Assembly: GCF_003217355.1 (NCBI RefSeq) | Contig: NZ_QJTK01000015.1 | Span: 16,145 to 80,144 of the forward strand | DNA from: Rhodobacter viridis | Lineage (GTDB): Bacteria; Pseudomonadota; Alphaproteobacteria; Rhodobacterales; Rhodobacteraceae | Reading direction: 5' to 3' | DNA length: 64,000 nt | In this document: positions 8,843 through 18,384 of the stretch, one piece after another | How positions within the stretch are numbered: position 1 is the stretch's first letter | Layout: each line of letters opens with the position of its first letter | Notes under the pieces: generated by a model | Told to the model about the DNA's origin: nothing | The model's database searches: none | What the model saw: the letters and a program-made list of their open reading frames with translations, nothing else | Program-made: the position numbers and the translations under genes

Positions 8843-9429
8843 GCCTTCCACTCCGTCAGCCGGGCCACGTAACGGGCCAGCGTGTCTATTTCCAGATTGA
8901 CCTTGTCGCCCACCGATGCAGCGCCGAACGTGGTCACGGCCTTGGTGTGCGGGATGATATTGATGCCAAAGCTGCAGCCGTCCACCTCGTTGACGGTCAG
9001 CGACGCCCCGTCAAGCGCGACCGAGCCCTTGGGGGCGATGTATTTCGCCAGCGCCTCGGGGGCGCGGAAGCTGAAGCGGGTGCTTTCGCCCTCGTCGCGC
9101 AGCGCGGTGATTTCCGCCACGCCATCGACATGGCCCGAAACGATATGGCCGCCAAGCTCGTCGCCCACCTTCAGCGCGCGTTCAAGGTTGATGCGCTTGC
9201 CGACCGTCCAGCCGCCAAGGTTGGTTTTCGAAACGGTCTCTGCCGAGATCTGCACGTCATACCAGTCGGCGCCGGTCGCGATCACCGTCAGGCAGACCCC
9301 CGCATGGGCGATCGAGGCGCCGATTTCGACCGTGCTCATGTCATAGCCGCAACGGATCCGCGCGCGCAGATCGCCGGTGTTTTCAAGGGCGACGATCTCG
9401 CCCAGATCGGTGACGATTCCGGTGAACAT
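8839..9429 (-). CDS. ribE: Riboflavin synthase alpha chain
   Basis: A 196-residue enzyme that dismutates two lumazine molecules to riboflavin. It begins with the diagnostic MFTGIV and contains the two repeated lumazine-binding barrels, with HAGVCLTV in the first, GGHIVSGHVDG, and DGASLTVNEVDG in the second. The stop overlaps the ribBX start. The start is the MFTGIV ATG; longer in-frame extensions are not family-like. No FMN riboswitch is recognised in the 200 bases upstream. Confidence 0.97.
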   Translation of the reverse strand: MFTGIVTDLGEIVALENTGDLRARIRCGYDMSTVEIGASIAHAGVCLTVIATGADWYDVQISAETVSKTNLGGWTVGKRINLERALKVGDELGGHIVSGHVDGVAEITALRDEGESTRFSFRAPEALAKYIAPKGSVALDGASLTVNEVDGCSFGINIIPHTKAVTTFGAASVGDKVNLEIDTLARYVARLTEWKA

Positions 9430-9626
9430 GGCTTTCCCTACCGTGATTTCTTCTTGCCTAGCTTGCACAGGCGCCGCACGCAAGGCTTGGCCCCGACGCT
9501 TGGGCGCACAGCTGCGGCGCGAAAATGCGGCCCGCCGTCGCGGTGCCCCGGTTTTGCCGCCAAAAGGTTAAGCTCGCGTGCAATTTGTCGTGACAGCCTG
9601 CAAGCAAGGGGCCAAAAGGGGGCGTT

Positions 9627-10928
9627 TTGAGCGTGAGTCCAATGAACTGCCCGCCCCCCCGCACCTTCCTGCTGCTGCAAGGCCCGCACGGGCCTTTCTT
9701 TCGGCAATTGGGAGCGATGCTGCGCGCGGCCGGGGGCTCGGTCTGGCGCGTCGGTTTCAACCGCGGCGACGAGGCGTTCTGGGATGATCCGGCCAGCTTC
9801 CTGCGCTTTGCCGAGCCGCCCGAGACCTGGCCCGCCCGCATCGCAACGCTGATCGGCGAAAAATCCATCACCGATCTGGTGCTTTACGGCGATACCCGCC
9901 CGGTGCATGCGCAGGCGATCGCCGCCGCCACGGCCGCGGGCGTCACCGTGCATGTCTTCGAGGAAGGCTATCTCCGGCCCTATTGGGTCACCTATGAACG
10001 CGGCGGCGCCAATGGCCATTCGCGGCTGATGACGCTTTCGGTGCCCGAGATGCGCCGGGCGCTGGCGCAAAGCCAGATCGACTTCCCCGAAGCCCCGCCG
10101 CGGTGGGGCGACATGCGCCAGCATGTGTTCTATGGCGCGCTCTATCATTTCCTCGTCATGGTCCAGAACCGTCGGTATCGCAATTTCACGCCGCACCGGG
10201 GGATTTCCGTCTTCGACGAGTTCCGGCTTTACCTGCGCCGTCTGGTGCTGATGCCGGTGCAGGCGCTGGAACGGATGCTCGCCACGATGCGGGTGCGGCT
10301 TTCGGGCCACCCGATCCATCTGGTGCTGTTGCAGCTTGAACATGACGCCTCGTTCCGGATGCACTCGCCTTTCGCCTCCCAGACCGAGTTTATCGACCTC
10401 GTGATGGCCGGCTTCGCGGCGGGGGCCCCTCGCCATCATCACCTTGTCTTCAAGGCGCATCCGCTTGAAGACGGACGCGCGCCGATCCCGCAGACGATCA
10501 AGACCGCCACGGCGCGGCATGGGCTCGAGGGCCGGGTGCATTTCATCCGCGGCGGCAAGCTGGCGGAATTGCTTGCACAGGCGCGCTCGGCGGTGACGGT
10601 GAATTCGACCGCCGCGCAGCAGGTGCTCTGGCGCGGGCTGCCGCTCAAGGCCTTTGGCCGGGCGGTCTTCGACAAGCCGGAATTCGTCTCGACCCAACCC
10701 CTGCCCGAGTTCTTCGCCGCCCCGCAAAGACCAGATACGCGGGCCTATCGCGACTATCGCCACTACCTGTTGGAGACGTCGCAGATTCCGGGCGGGTTCT
10801 ACTCGGCCCGGGGGCGGCGGATCCTGCTGCGGCAGGTGGTCGACATGATGCTTTCTCCCGAAGATCCCTATGAGGCGCTGAGCGCGGGCAAAGCGGCGCC
10901 GCGGCAACAGTTGCGCGTTGTGAATTGA
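9627..10928 (+). CDS. kpsS: Capsular polysaccharide export/lipid-linker Kdo transferase, KpsS-like
   Basis: A 433-residue protein of the KpsS/LipB family. Characteristic pieces are FLLLQGPHGPFFRQLG at the N-terminus, VHVFEEGYLRPYWVT, a LLQLEHDASFRMHSPF block and VFKAHPLEDGR. KpsS adds the first beta-Kdo to lyso-phosphatidylglycerol, starting the poly-Kdo linker of group 2 capsules. The first possible start is TTG at 9627, five bases after AAAAGGGGG; a GTG (9633) and ATG (9642) are alternatives. It opens a three-gene capsule unit lying between ribE and ribD. Confidence 0.9.
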   Translation: MSVSPMNCPPPRTFLLLQGPHGPFFRQLGAMLRAAGGSVWRVGFNRGDEAFWDDPASFLRFAEPPETWPARIATLIGEKSITDLVLYGDTRPVHAQAIAAATAAGVTVHVFEEGYLRPYWVTYERGGANGHSRLMTLSVPEMRRALAQSQIDFPEAPPRWGDMRQHVFYGALYHFLVMVQNRRYRNFTPHRGISVFDEFRLYLRRLVLMPVQALERMLATMRVRLSGHPIHLVLLQLEHDASFRMHSPFASQTEFIDLVMAGFAAGAPRHHHLVFKAHPLEDGRAPIPQTIKTATARHGLEGRVHFIRGGKLAELLAQARSAVTVNSTAAQQVLWRGLPLKAFGRAVFDKPEFVSTQPLPEFFAAPQRPDTRAYRDYRHYLLETSQIPGGFYSARGRRILLRQVVDMMLSPEDPYEALSAGKAAPRQQLRVVN

Positions 10929-11004
10929 TCGCGCTGGAAATTTTGCCGTCTCGCCGCTAGGATGGCCGGAAAACAAACGGCAATCCCCAAGAGGAGCCCG
11001 AGCA

Positions 11005-12141
11005 GTGAGCGTGACCCTTCCCCGCAGGACCCTTTTGCTGGGTCTTTCGGCGGTGCTTCTTGGCACTGCCTCCTGTGGCCTGCCCCGGCCCGGCCCGAAC
11101 AAACGCGAAATCTTTGCCGGATCGGTGATGCGCAAGGGCGATGCCTTTGTCGTCACCGTCGATGACCATGTGGCGCGGGCGACAGCGGTGCAGCCTGCGC
11201 TCGGCTTTTCCTCCAGCTTCCAGAACGCGGGCGTCGTCGGCTCGGACACGATCAACCCGGGCGATACGCTGCAGCTGACGATCTGGGAAAACGTCGATGA
11301 CGGGCTTCTGGCGCAGCAGGGCACGACCGCGACGCAGCTGACCGAAGTGCAGGTCGATGGCGCGGGCTACATCTTCGTGCCCTATGCGGGCAAGATCAAG
11401 GCGGCGGGCAATTCCCCCGATGCCCTGCGCAAGATCATCACCGAGAAACTCGACGCCCAGACCCCCGATCCGCAGGTGCTGATCGCGCGGGCGGCGGGCG
11501 ATGGCGCCACCGTCTCCGTCATGGGTTCGGTCGGCGGTCAGGGCGTCTATGCGATCGAACGGCCGACCCGCAAGCTCTCGGCGATGATCGCCCGCGCCGG
11601 GGGCGTGACGATCAAGCCCGAGATCACCAAGATCACCGTCAAACGCGGCGGCAAGCAGGGCACGGTCTGGCTGACCGATCTTTACAAGAACCCGAAGATG
11701 GACATCGCGCTGCGTCCGGGCGACGTGATCCTCGTCGAGGAAGACACCCGCGCCTTCACCTCGCTGGGCGCGACCGGGGCGCAGGCCCGCGTGCCCTTCG
11801 AGACGCAGACGCTCTCGGCCCTCGAAGCCATCGCCACCGTCGGCGGTCTGGCCTCGAACACGGCCGACCCGAAGGGCGTCTTCGTCTTCCGCAACGAGCC
11901 GGCGGAAATCGCGAATGTGGTGCTGGGCCGGACCGATCTCGTTGGCGATCAGCGCCTGGTCTACGTGCTCAACCTGACCGAGCCGAACGGCATGTTCCTG
12001 GCCCGTGACTTCGTGATCCGCGACGGCGACACCGTCTATGTCACCGAAGCGCCGTTCGTGCAGTGGCAGAAATCGCTTTCGGCGCTGACCGGCTCGGCCA
12101 CGGCCGCAAGCTCGCTCGACAGCGTCGCCTCCGGGAACTGA
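11005..12141 (+). CDS. Polysaccharide export protein, Wza/KpsD-like outer membrane auxiliary protein
   Basis: A 378-residue exported protein with a signal sequence ending in a lipobox-like TASCG around residue 24, so probably a lipoprotein. A polysaccharide export (PES) domain follows (INPGDTLQLTIWE, then VDGAGYIFVPYAGKIKAAG) and two SLBB-type repeats (VSVMGSVGGQGVY and a second around RVPFETQTLSALEAIATVGG). It would form the outer-membrane or periplasmic conduit for capsule made with KpsS and KpsC. It starts with GTG; its stop overlaps the kpsC start as ATGA. No KpsE, KpsM or KpsT is visible in this window. Confidence 0.92.
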   Translation: MSVTLPRRTLLLGLSAVLLGTASCGLPRPGPNKREIFAGSVMRKGDAFVVTVDDHVARATAVQPALGFSSSFQNAGVVGSDTINPGDTLQLTIWENVDDGLLAQQGTTATQLTEVQVDGAGYIFVPYAGKIKAAGNSPDALRKIITEKLDAQTPDPQVLIARAAGDGATVSVMGSVGGQGVYAIERPTRKLSAMIARAGGVTIKPEITKITVKRGGKQGTVWLTDLYKNPKMDIALRPGDVILVEEDTRAFTSLGATGAQARVPFETQTLSALEAIATVGGLASNTADPKGVFVFRNEPAEIANVVLGRTDLVGDQRLVYVLNLTEPNGMFLARDFVIRDGDTVYVTEAPFVQWQKSLSALTGSATAASSLDSVASGN

Positions 12142-14180
12142 TGTCCCGAGAGAGACAGGACAAGGCCGCTCCGGAGCCCGGCTCCGGGCGGCTTTTTCCA
12201 TATGCGGCCGGGTTTCTCTGGCAACCGCAGCTGCGCGCGATGCTGCGCGCGGCGGGCTACCGCCTGCATCTGGGCCTGCCCGGCCCCGAGGATCGCGTCG
12301 CGGTCTGGGGCCGCTCGCCCTACGCCGCCCGCGGCGAGGCGGTGGCGGCGAAACGAAATGTCGGTCTGGTGCGGCTCGAAGATGCCTTCCTCCGTTCGAT
12401 CCATCCGGGGCGCGTCAGCGGGGCGGGCGGACCGCTTGGGCTTTTGATCGACCCGTTCGGCGTGCATTTCGATGCCGCGCAGCCCTCGCTTCTGGAACGG
12501 ATGCTGGCGCGCGAGCCGCTCGATGACACCGCGCTTCTCGATCGCGCCCGCGATGGCATCGCCCGGCTGAAGGCGCTAGATCTGTCGAAATACAATGACT
12601 TCGACGAAAAGCTTGCGCCGCCCGCGCCCGGCTATGTGCTGGTGATCGACCAGACCGCGGGGGATGCCTCGATCCTGCATGGCCGGGCGAGTGCGGCAAC
12701 CTTCCGCGAGATGCTTGCCGTGGCGCAGATCGAAAATCCGGGCGCGCGGATCGTGATCAAGACCCATCCCGAGACCCGGGCGGGCCTGCGCCCGGGCCAC
12801 TACGGCCCCGCGAACGAGGACGCCCGCACGGTGCTTCTGAGCGATCCGGTCTCGCCCTGGGCGCTGCTCGAAGGCGCCATCGCGGTCTACACCGTCTCCT
12901 CGCTCATGGGCTACGAGGCGATCCTGGCCGGTCACAAGCCGCGCGTTTTCGGCCAGCCCTTCTACGCGGGCTGGGGTCTGACGCAGGATGAAAACCCGGT
13001 CGCGCGGCGGCAACGACGGCTGACCCGGGCGCAGATCTTTGCGGTCAGCCATATCCTTGCGCCAACCTGGTTCGATCCCTGTCGCGGCCGGTTGTGCCGT
13101 TTCGAGGAGGCGGTCGATCAGCTTGAAGCCGAGGTCCGCGCCTTTCGCGCCGACCGTGCGGGCCATGTCGCCACCGGCATGCGGCTGTGGAAACGCCGCC
13201 CGCTGCAGCAGTTCTTCGGCCGCGAAAAACCGCTGCGCTTTGCTGAGCCCCCGGAGCAGGCCGCGGCTGCGGCGCAGGCCTCGGGGCGCAGCCTGCTGAT
13301 CTGGGCGGGCAAGGAACCGCCCGGTTTTGCAGCCCCCGCGCTGCGGGTCGAGGACGGTTTCCTGAGGTCGAAAGGTCTGGGTGCCGATCTGGTTCCGCCG
13401 CTGTCGCTTGTCACCGATGCGCAGGGGATTTACTTCGATCCGACCCGCCCGTCGGATCTTGAAGACCTGATCTCCCGCCCGCCGCCGCCCGGCGGCGTCG
13501 CCCGGGCCGCGCGCCTGATCGCCGCGCTGCGCAAGAGTGGAGTGTCAAAATACAACCTTGACGGGAATACCCCCGATCTGCCCGCAGGCCATCGCATCCT
13601 TGTTCCGGGGCAGGTCGAAGATGACGCCTCGATCCGCCTCGGCGCGGGGGAAATCTGCACGAATCTGGCCTTGCTGATGCGGGTTCGGGCAGCAAACCCC
13701 GCGGCGATTGTCCTTTTCAAACCGCACCCGGATGTCGAGGCCGGGTTGCGGCCGGGCGCCATCCCCGAGGCCGAGGCGCTGCGTTTCGCAAACCAGATCT
13801 TGCACAAATCGAACCCGATGGCGCTGATCGCCGCGGTGGACGAGGTCTGGACAATGACCTCGCTTCTGGGATTCGAGGCGCTCTTGCGCGGCAAGAACGT
13901 CACCGTGACCGGAGCGCCCTTTTATGCCGGTTGGGGTCTGACCCGCGATCTTGGCGCAGTGCCCGACCGCCGCAAGGCCCGGCCGAGCCTTGAAGAGCTC
14001 GTCCATGCCGCGTTGATCGCCTATCCGCGGTATCTTGATCCGGTGACCCGCCGTCCCTGCCCGCCCGAGGTGGTGCTCGACCGGTTGGCGCACGGCCCCC
14101 TGCCCCGCCCCGGTCCGCTGAACCGAAGCTTGGCAAAGCTGCAGGGGCTGTTTGCGGGGGCTGCGTTTCTCTGGCGTTAG
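12141..14180 (+). CDS. kpsC: Capsular polysaccharide Kdo transferase KpsC
   Basis: A 679-residue protein made of two tandem, diverged glycosyltransferase modules, as in KpsC. The pair PFYAGWGLT recurs near residues 272 and 592. LSKYND/VSKYNL and the DASI blocks (VIDQTAGDASI, VPGQVEDDASI) also recur. KpsC extends the poly-Kdo linker with alternating linkages on the lipid started by KpsS. The start overlaps the exporter stop (ATGA) and its own stop overlaps the convergent ribD stop. Confidence 0.95.
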   Translation: MSRERQDKAAPEPGSGRLFPYAAGFLWQPQLRAMLRAAGYRLHLGLPGPEDRVAVWGRSPYAARGEAVAAKRNVGLVRLEDAFLRSIHPGRVSGAGGPLGLLIDPFGVHFDAAQPSLLERMLAREPLDDTALLDRARDGIARLKALDLSKYNDFDEKLAPPAPGYVLVIDQTAGDASILHGRASAATFREMLAVAQIENPGARIVIKTHPETRAGLRPGHYGPANEDARTVLLSDPVSPWALLEGAIAVYTVSSLMGYEAILAGHKPRVFGQPFYAGWGLTQDENPVARRQRRLTRAQIFAVSHILAPTWFDPCRGRLCRFEEAVDQLEAEVRAFRADRAGHVATGMRLWKRRPLQQFFGREKPLRFAEPPEQAAAAAQASGRSLLIWAGKEPPGFAAPALRVEDGFLRSKGLGADLVPPLSLVTDAQGIYFDPTRPSDLEDLISRPPPPGGVARAARLIAALRKSGVSKYNLDGNTPDLPAGHRILVPGQVEDDASIRLGAGEICTNLALLMRVRAANPAAIVLFKPHPDVEAGLRPGAIPEAEALRFANQILHKSNPMALIAAVDEVWTMTSLLGFEALLRGKNVTVTGAPFYAGWGLTRDLGAVPDRRKARPSLEELVHAALIAYPRYLDPVTRRPCPPEVVLDRLAHGPLPRPGPLNRSLAKLQGLFAGAAFLWR

Positions 14181-15268
14181 GCGCGCAGCCAACGCGCCAG
14201 CACGTCTTCGCCCATCGGCTGCACAGACGCGAGCTGATAGCGCGGGGCGTCACTCAAGCGGCTCACCCCAAGATCACCGATCCCGGGCTTCGCATCGCCG
14301 CCGAGAACCACGCCCGCGGTGAAACCGATCAGCTCGTCGACCAAACCGGCCGCCATCAGGCTTGCCGCAAATTGCCCGCCGCCCTCGCAAAAGACCCGGG
14401 TCAGACCGCGCGCGGCCAAGGCGGCCATCAGGGCCATCGGGTCAAGACCCGTCTCACCCGCAGGCGCTTCGATCAACTCGGCCCCGACCCCGGCCCAGAA
14501 ATCCCGCGCCGCTTCGGGCGCTTCGACCCCATGAACCAACCACAGCGGCGCCTGCCCGACCGAACCCGCCAAGCGCCCGCGCGGCAGATCGAGACGGCGC
14601 GACGCCACCACCCGCACCGGCGCGCGCAGGGGCGTGAAGCTGCGCACAGTCAGCAGCGGATCATCCGCCCGCGCCGTGCCGCCGCCGACCAGAACCGCAT
14701 CGAACCGCGCCCGCAGCGCCTGCACATGGGCGCGCGCTTGCGGCCCGGTAATCCACTGGCTTTCGCCATTCGCCAAAGCGATCCTGCCGTCGAAACTCGC
14801 GCCCAGTTTCAGCGCCAGCCACGGACGTCCCTTTTCGATCCGGCTCAGAAACCCCGCCTGCGCCGCCCGCGCCTCGGCTTCAAGCACTCCGGTTTGCACC
14901 GAAATCCCCGCCGCGCGCAGCATCGCATGGCCCCGACCCGAGACCCGCGGATCGGGATCTTCCATCGCCGAAACGACCCGCGCCACCCCCGCCGAAATCA
15001 GCGCCTCGGCACAGGGCGGGGTCTTGCCGTGATGGGCACAGGGTTCGAGCGTGACATAGGCCGTGGCCCCACGCGCGGCGGCCCCCGCCTGATCCAGCGC
15101 CCGGCGCTCGGCATGCGGACGACCGCCGGGTTGGGTCCAGCCCCGCCCGACGATGCGCTCTTCGTTCACGATGACGCAGCCGACGGCGGGATTGGGCCAG
15201 ACATTGCCCAAACCGCGCCCGGCCAGCCCCAGCGCCAGCCGCATGAAGCGGCTGTCGGCCTCGGTCAC
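14177..15268 (-). CDS. ribD: Bifunctional pyrimidine deaminase/reductase RibD
   Basis: A 363-residue enzyme. The N-terminal cytidine-deaminase-like domain has the zinc motif PHAERRAL plus [14 protein letters not shown]. The C-terminal NADPH-dependent reductase has [27 protein letters not shown] and a [12 protein letters not shown] block. It catalyses the second and third riboflavin steps after GTP ring opening. The start overlaps the nrdR stop by four bases (ATGA). It is separated from ribE by the plus-strand capsule genes. Confidence 0.97.
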   Translation of the reverse strand: MTEADSRFMRLALGLAGRGLGNVWPNPAVGCVIVNEERIVGRGWTQPGGRPHAERRALDQAGAAARGATAYVTLEPCAHHGKTPPCAEALISAGVARVVSAMEDPDPRVSGRGHAMLRAAGISVQTGVLEAEARAAQAGFLSRIEKGRPWLALKLGASFDGRIALANGESQWITGPQARAHVQALRARFDAVLVGGGTARADDPLLTVRSFTPLRAPVRVVASRRLDLPRGRLAGSVGQAPLWLVHGVEAPEAARDFWAGVGAELIEAPAGETGLDPMALMAALAARGLTRVFCEGGGQFAASLMAAGLVDELIGFTAGVVLGGDAKPGIGDLGVSRLSDAPRYQLASVQPMGEDVLARWLRA

Positions 15269-15732
15269 TCGGCATCCCCCGACTGCGGGCGCAGTTCCGA
15301 CACGAATTTGTCGAAATCGTCCGCCGCCTGGAAGTTCTTGTAAACGCTGGCAAAGCGCACATAGGCGACGGTATCGATCCGCGCCAGCGTCTCCATCACG
15401 ATCTCGCCGATCGCGCGCGAGGGAATGTCGGTCTCGCCCAGACTTTCCAGCCGCCGCACGATGCCCGAGATCATCTGATCGATCCGCTCCGGCTCGATCG
15501 GGCGTTTCTGCATCGCGATCCGGATCGAGCGTTCCAGCTTGTCACGGTCGAAATCCTCGCGCCGCCCCGAGGTCTTGATCACCACCAGATCGCGCAGTTG
15601 CACGCGCTCATAGGTGGTGAAGCGACCGCCACAGGCCGGGCAGAACCGACGCCGCCGGATCGCCACATGATCCTCGGCCGGTCGGCTGTCCTTCACTTGA
15701 GTATCGACATTACCGCAAAACGGGCAGCGCAT
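15265..15732 (-). CDS. nrdR: Transcriptional repressor NrdR
   Basis: A 155-residue regulator of ribonucleotide reductase genes. The N-terminal zinc ribbon has MRCPFCG and [13 protein letters not shown]; the following ATP-cone domain has [17 protein letters not shown]. NrdR senses ATP/dATP and represses nrd promoters. It heads the ribD-containing unit through a 4-base stop/start overlap. A perfect DnaA box lies about 50 bases upstream. Confidence 0.98.
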   Translation of the reverse strand: MRCPFCGNVDTQVKDSRPAEDHVAIRRRRFCPACGGRFTTYERVQLRDLVVIKTSGRREDFDRDKLERSIRIAMQKRPIEPERIDQMISGIVRRLESLGETDIPSRAIGEIVMETLARIDTVAYVRFASVYKNFQAADDFDKFVSELRPQSGDAE

Positions 15733-15782
15733 GGCGTCCCCCCTCTAATGTTCCTGCCTCAGATTGGGGTCTGTCGCCCCGG

Positions 15783-15791
15783 TTATCCACA
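15783..15791 (+). promoter_or_regulatory. Perfect DnaA box upstream of nrdR
   Basis: TTATCCACA matches the strongest DnaA-binding 9-mer exactly. It is 51 bases before the nrdR start in a non-coding stretch. A single chance occurrence cannot be excluded. Confidence 0.5.
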
Positions 15792-15900
15792 GGACTATAG
15801 GGGGAGGGCGAGGGATCGGGTAGCGCAAATCGGCACCTACCAGATACGGGGCGGCAACTGTGGCGGCGCGGACTCAGGCGCCCGCGCCGGGTCACCTGGA

Positions 15901-16272
15901 TCAGGCTTTCGGCACCGCCGGAGCCGGGGCGGTCGTCAGCGCCGCGGGCTGCGCGGCCGAGCGGTCCCTGGCATAGATCGCAAGGCACTCGGGCATGATG
16001 CCCATCACCTGCACCTCTTTCGCATAGGCGGCATCGACCGCCTCGGCCGACATCGGCTTCGACTTTTGCCCGAGCGGCGCCAGCGAGCCGTCGCCCTTGC
16101 CGGTCACCAGCGCGAACTGGCCCCCGGGCTCGGCGGTGACATAGGCAAAGCAGGTCCCGGCCTGCGACATCCGGGGCGCCTTCGGATCGGCGGGCATGCC
16201 CTCGACACAGGCAGCAAGCACAAGCGGGGCAAGAAGCAGCAAAGATGCGGTGCGGGCGGAAGCAATGGGCAT
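15901..16272 (-). CDS. Predicted small lipoprotein
   Basis: A 123-residue protein with a clear lipoprotein signal peptide: basic start, hydrophobic core LLLLAPLVLA, and lipobox LAAC at about residues 18-21. The mature part is polar with two further Cys residues (AGTCFAYV and MPECLAIY) that could form a disulfide, and ends Ala/Pro-rich. No family is recognised. It is divergent from the RegB-like kinase gene. Confidence 0.75.
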   Translation of the reverse strand: MPIASARTASLLLLAPLVLAACVEGMPADPKAPRMSQAGTCFAYVTAEPGGQFALVTGKGDGSLAPLGQKSKPMSAEAVDAAYAKEVQVMGIMPECLAIYARDRSAAQPAALTTAPAPAVPKA

Positions 16273-16402
16273 GGGAACCTCGTGAAAATCTCGCCTCACG
16301 GTAGCAGCCTGCACGAAAGGGGCAAGGGCAAAGCGGTGCGGTTGCCCCTGCCCGCGCGATGCGGCATCTTCCCGGAAACCGCGCCCCTTTCCGCAAGGCA
16401 TC

Positions 16403-17665
16403 ATGCAGCCCCCCGAACCTACCGACAGCGACCGACGCGCCGCGCGCGAGACCGGACGGCTTCTGGTGCAGATCCGCTGGCTGGCGATCGCCGGTCAGAT
16501 CGCGGCGACGTTCTTTGCCGCGCAGGTGCTGGGGCTGGCGCTACCGCTCGAGCGGATGGCGCTGGTGATCGCGGGGCTTGTCGGCTTCAACGGGATCATC
16601 GCGCTCGCGATGCGGCGCGGTGCAAGGCTGCCCGATGCGATGCTGGCGCTGCAACTGGGCGTCGACACGCTGACGCTGGCGGCGCTGATTGCGCTCGCCG
16701 GGGCGACGGCCAGCCCCTTTGCCATGCTGCTCCTCGTGCCACTTCTGCTGGCGCTGTCGCTCTGTTCCCCGCGGGCGGCGCTGCCGATCTATCTTCTGGC
16801 GAACCTCTGCATCGGGGCGCTTGTCGCCTTCGGCCCAGTTTCCGGCACGGCGCTGGTGCCGGCCTTCGGGCTCAGCTCGACGCTGATGGCGTGGTTCGTG
16901 CTGCGCCTGCGCCTGACCGTTGCCGCCCGCGACCGCGCCATCGAGGAACTGCGCCGCGCCAAGACCGAGGCGGATCAGTTGGCCGGGCTCGGCCTTCTCG
17001 CCTCGGGGATGGCGCATGAGCTGGGCACGCCGCTGACGACGCTCGCCGTGACGCTCGACGACTGGGCCGAGATCGGCTTGCCCGAGGGCGCGGCGCGGCA
17101 AAAGGATCTGGAAACGATGGTCGCCCAGCTCAAGCGCTGCCGCGCCATCGTCACCCGCACCCTGCAGGCGGCCGGGCGCGAGCGGCTCGAGGCCGCCGCC
17201 GCCGTTCCCGCCGAGGCCGAAATCCGCCACATCCTTGCGCTTTGGTCGGGGGCGCGCGGCCGCACGCGCGTGCCGGTCACGGCCGACCCCAGCCTGCGCG
17301 GGGCGCAGATGCTCTCGGCGCCGATCCTAGAAGCCGCGCTGATCAACCTGCTCGACAATGCCGAAAGCGCCGCCCCCGGCACGGTCGCCGCCTGCCTGAG
17401 CCGTGCGGGCGAGCGGCTGATCCTGCGCCTTTCCGACCGCGGTCCGGGCTTTCCCGAAACCGTGCTGTCGCAGCCCGGCACCCCCTTCGTCTCGGGCACG
17501 GGCGCGCCGGGCCGCGGGCTGGGCCTTTTTCTCGCCCGCAATGCGATCGATCGCCTTGGCGGCCGGATGACCCTGCGCAATGCCGCCACCGGGGCCGAGG
17601 TCGAGATCGCCTTTCCGCTGCTTGACCGCCCCCAGACCGAAGAGGCCGCCGATGCCCGCGCCTGA
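16403..17665 (+). CDS. RegB/PrrB-like redox sensor histidine kinase
   Basis: A 420-residue membrane kinase. About six membrane helices (20-170) are followed by a RegB-type H-box HELGTPL with phospho-His 205, and an ATPase domain (LLDNAESA, GPGFP, GRGLGLFLARN). Cys246 in QLKRCRAIV sits where RegB carries its redox-active Cys. The RegB quinone motif GGxxNPF is degenerate here (GATASPF, 100-106). It overlaps a RegA-like response regulator and faces cydABX, which suggests control of respiration. It is probably a paralogue of the main RegBA system, which is not in this window. Confidence 0.88.
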   Translation: MQPPEPTDSDRRAARETGRLLVQIRWLAIAGQIAATFFAAQVLGLALPLERMALVIAGLVGFNGIIALAMRRGARLPDAMLALQLGVDTLTLAALIALAGATASPFAMLLLVPLLLALSLCSPRAALPIYLLANLCIGALVAFGPVSGTALVPAFGLSSTLMAWFVLRLRLTVAARDRAIEELRRAKTEADQLAGLGLLASGMAHELGTPLTTLAVTLDDWAEIGLPEGAARQKDLETMVAQLKRCRAIVTRTLQAAGRERLEAAAAVPAEAEIRHILALWSGARGRTRVPVTADPSLRGAQMLSAPILEAALINLLDNAESAAPGTVAACLSRAGERLILRLSDRGPGFPETVLSQPGTPFVSGTGAPGRGLGLFLARNAIDRLGGRMTLRNAATGAEVEIAFPLLDRPQTEEAADARA

Positions 17666-18224
17666 CCGCTGCCTGCTGATCGTCGAGGACGACCCGCATC
17701 TGGCCGAAACGCTCGCCAGCGCCTTCACGCGCCGCGGCTATGCCGTCCACACCGCGCTGCGCGAAGACAGCGCCATCGCGCTGGCTGCGCGGATCCGGCC
17801 CACCCATGCGCTGGTCGATCTGAAACTGGCCGAGGGCTCGGGCCTTGGGGTCGTCAAGGCCCTCGCCACCCTCGACGCCCCGCCCGCCATCGTCGTGCTG
17901 ACCGGCTTTGCCGCTGTGGCGACGGCGGTCGAAGCGATCAAGCTCGGCGCCACCCAATATCTGGCAAAGCCCGCCACCGCGCGCGAAATCGAAGCCGCCT
18001 TTTCCCACCGCGCGGGGATGGCCATGCCGGAAATCGAAGCCCCGCAGGTCGGCGTGAAAGCGCAGGAATGGGAGCTGATCCAGCGCACCCTGGCGGAAAC
18101 CGGCTTCAACGTCTCGGAAACCGCGCGGCGTCTGGGCATGCACCGCCGCACGCTGGCGCGTAAACTCGCCGCCCGAAAGGCCGCGGGCGAGGACATCGGC
18201 AGCATCGTCGATTTCGAAGACTGA
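17652..18224 (+). CDS. RegA/PrrA-like response regulator
   Basis: A 190-residue two-domain regulator. The receiver has the acidic pair at 12-14, phospho-acceptor Asp56 in HALVDLKLAEGSGL, Thr/Lys switch residues (VVLTG, Lys106). The C-terminal Fis-type helix-turn-helix NVSETARRLGMHRRTLARKL (153-172) is almost the RegA/ActR/PrrA recognition helix. The linker and some receiver residues differ from canonical RegA, so it is treated as a paralogue. The start overlaps the kinase stop by 14 bases. Confidence 0.9.
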   Translation: MPAPDRCLLIVEDDPHLAETLASAFTRRGYAVHTALREDSAIALAARIRPTHALVDLKLAEGSGLGVVKALATLDAPPAIVVLTGFAAVATAVEAIKLGATQYLAKPATAREIEAAFSHRAGMAMPEIEAPQVGVKAQEWELIQRTLAETGFNVSETARRLGMHRRTLARKLAARKAAGEDIGSIVDFED

Positions 18225-18230
18225 TCCCTT

Positions 18231-18300
18231 TTCTTCTTGGCGCAAATACGCTGGGGGTCCGGGGGCAAAGCCCCCGGCGGGTCGCCGCGGCAAGGCCGCG
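18231..18300 (+). repeat. Intergenic repeat element, copy 1
   Basis: TTCTTGGCGCAAATACGCTGG followed by a G-rich hairpin (stem CCGGGGGC/GCCCCCGG at 18259-18277). It lies directly after the RegA-like gene. The same box, with the same kind of hairpin, recurs at 24.9, 29.3 and 40.2 kb. Confidence 0.7.
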
Positions 18301-18384
18301 GCGAAACAAAAGGGCCGGCCGGGCAGAACCCGACCGGCCAGGGCACCCCGAACCGCGAAGGGACGCGGGATCGGGAAACCTTGC

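Noticed and set aside
9430..9626. FMN riboswitch before ribE
   Set aside because: The conserved FMN-aptamer words were not found on the minus strand upstream of ribE, nor upstream of nrdR.
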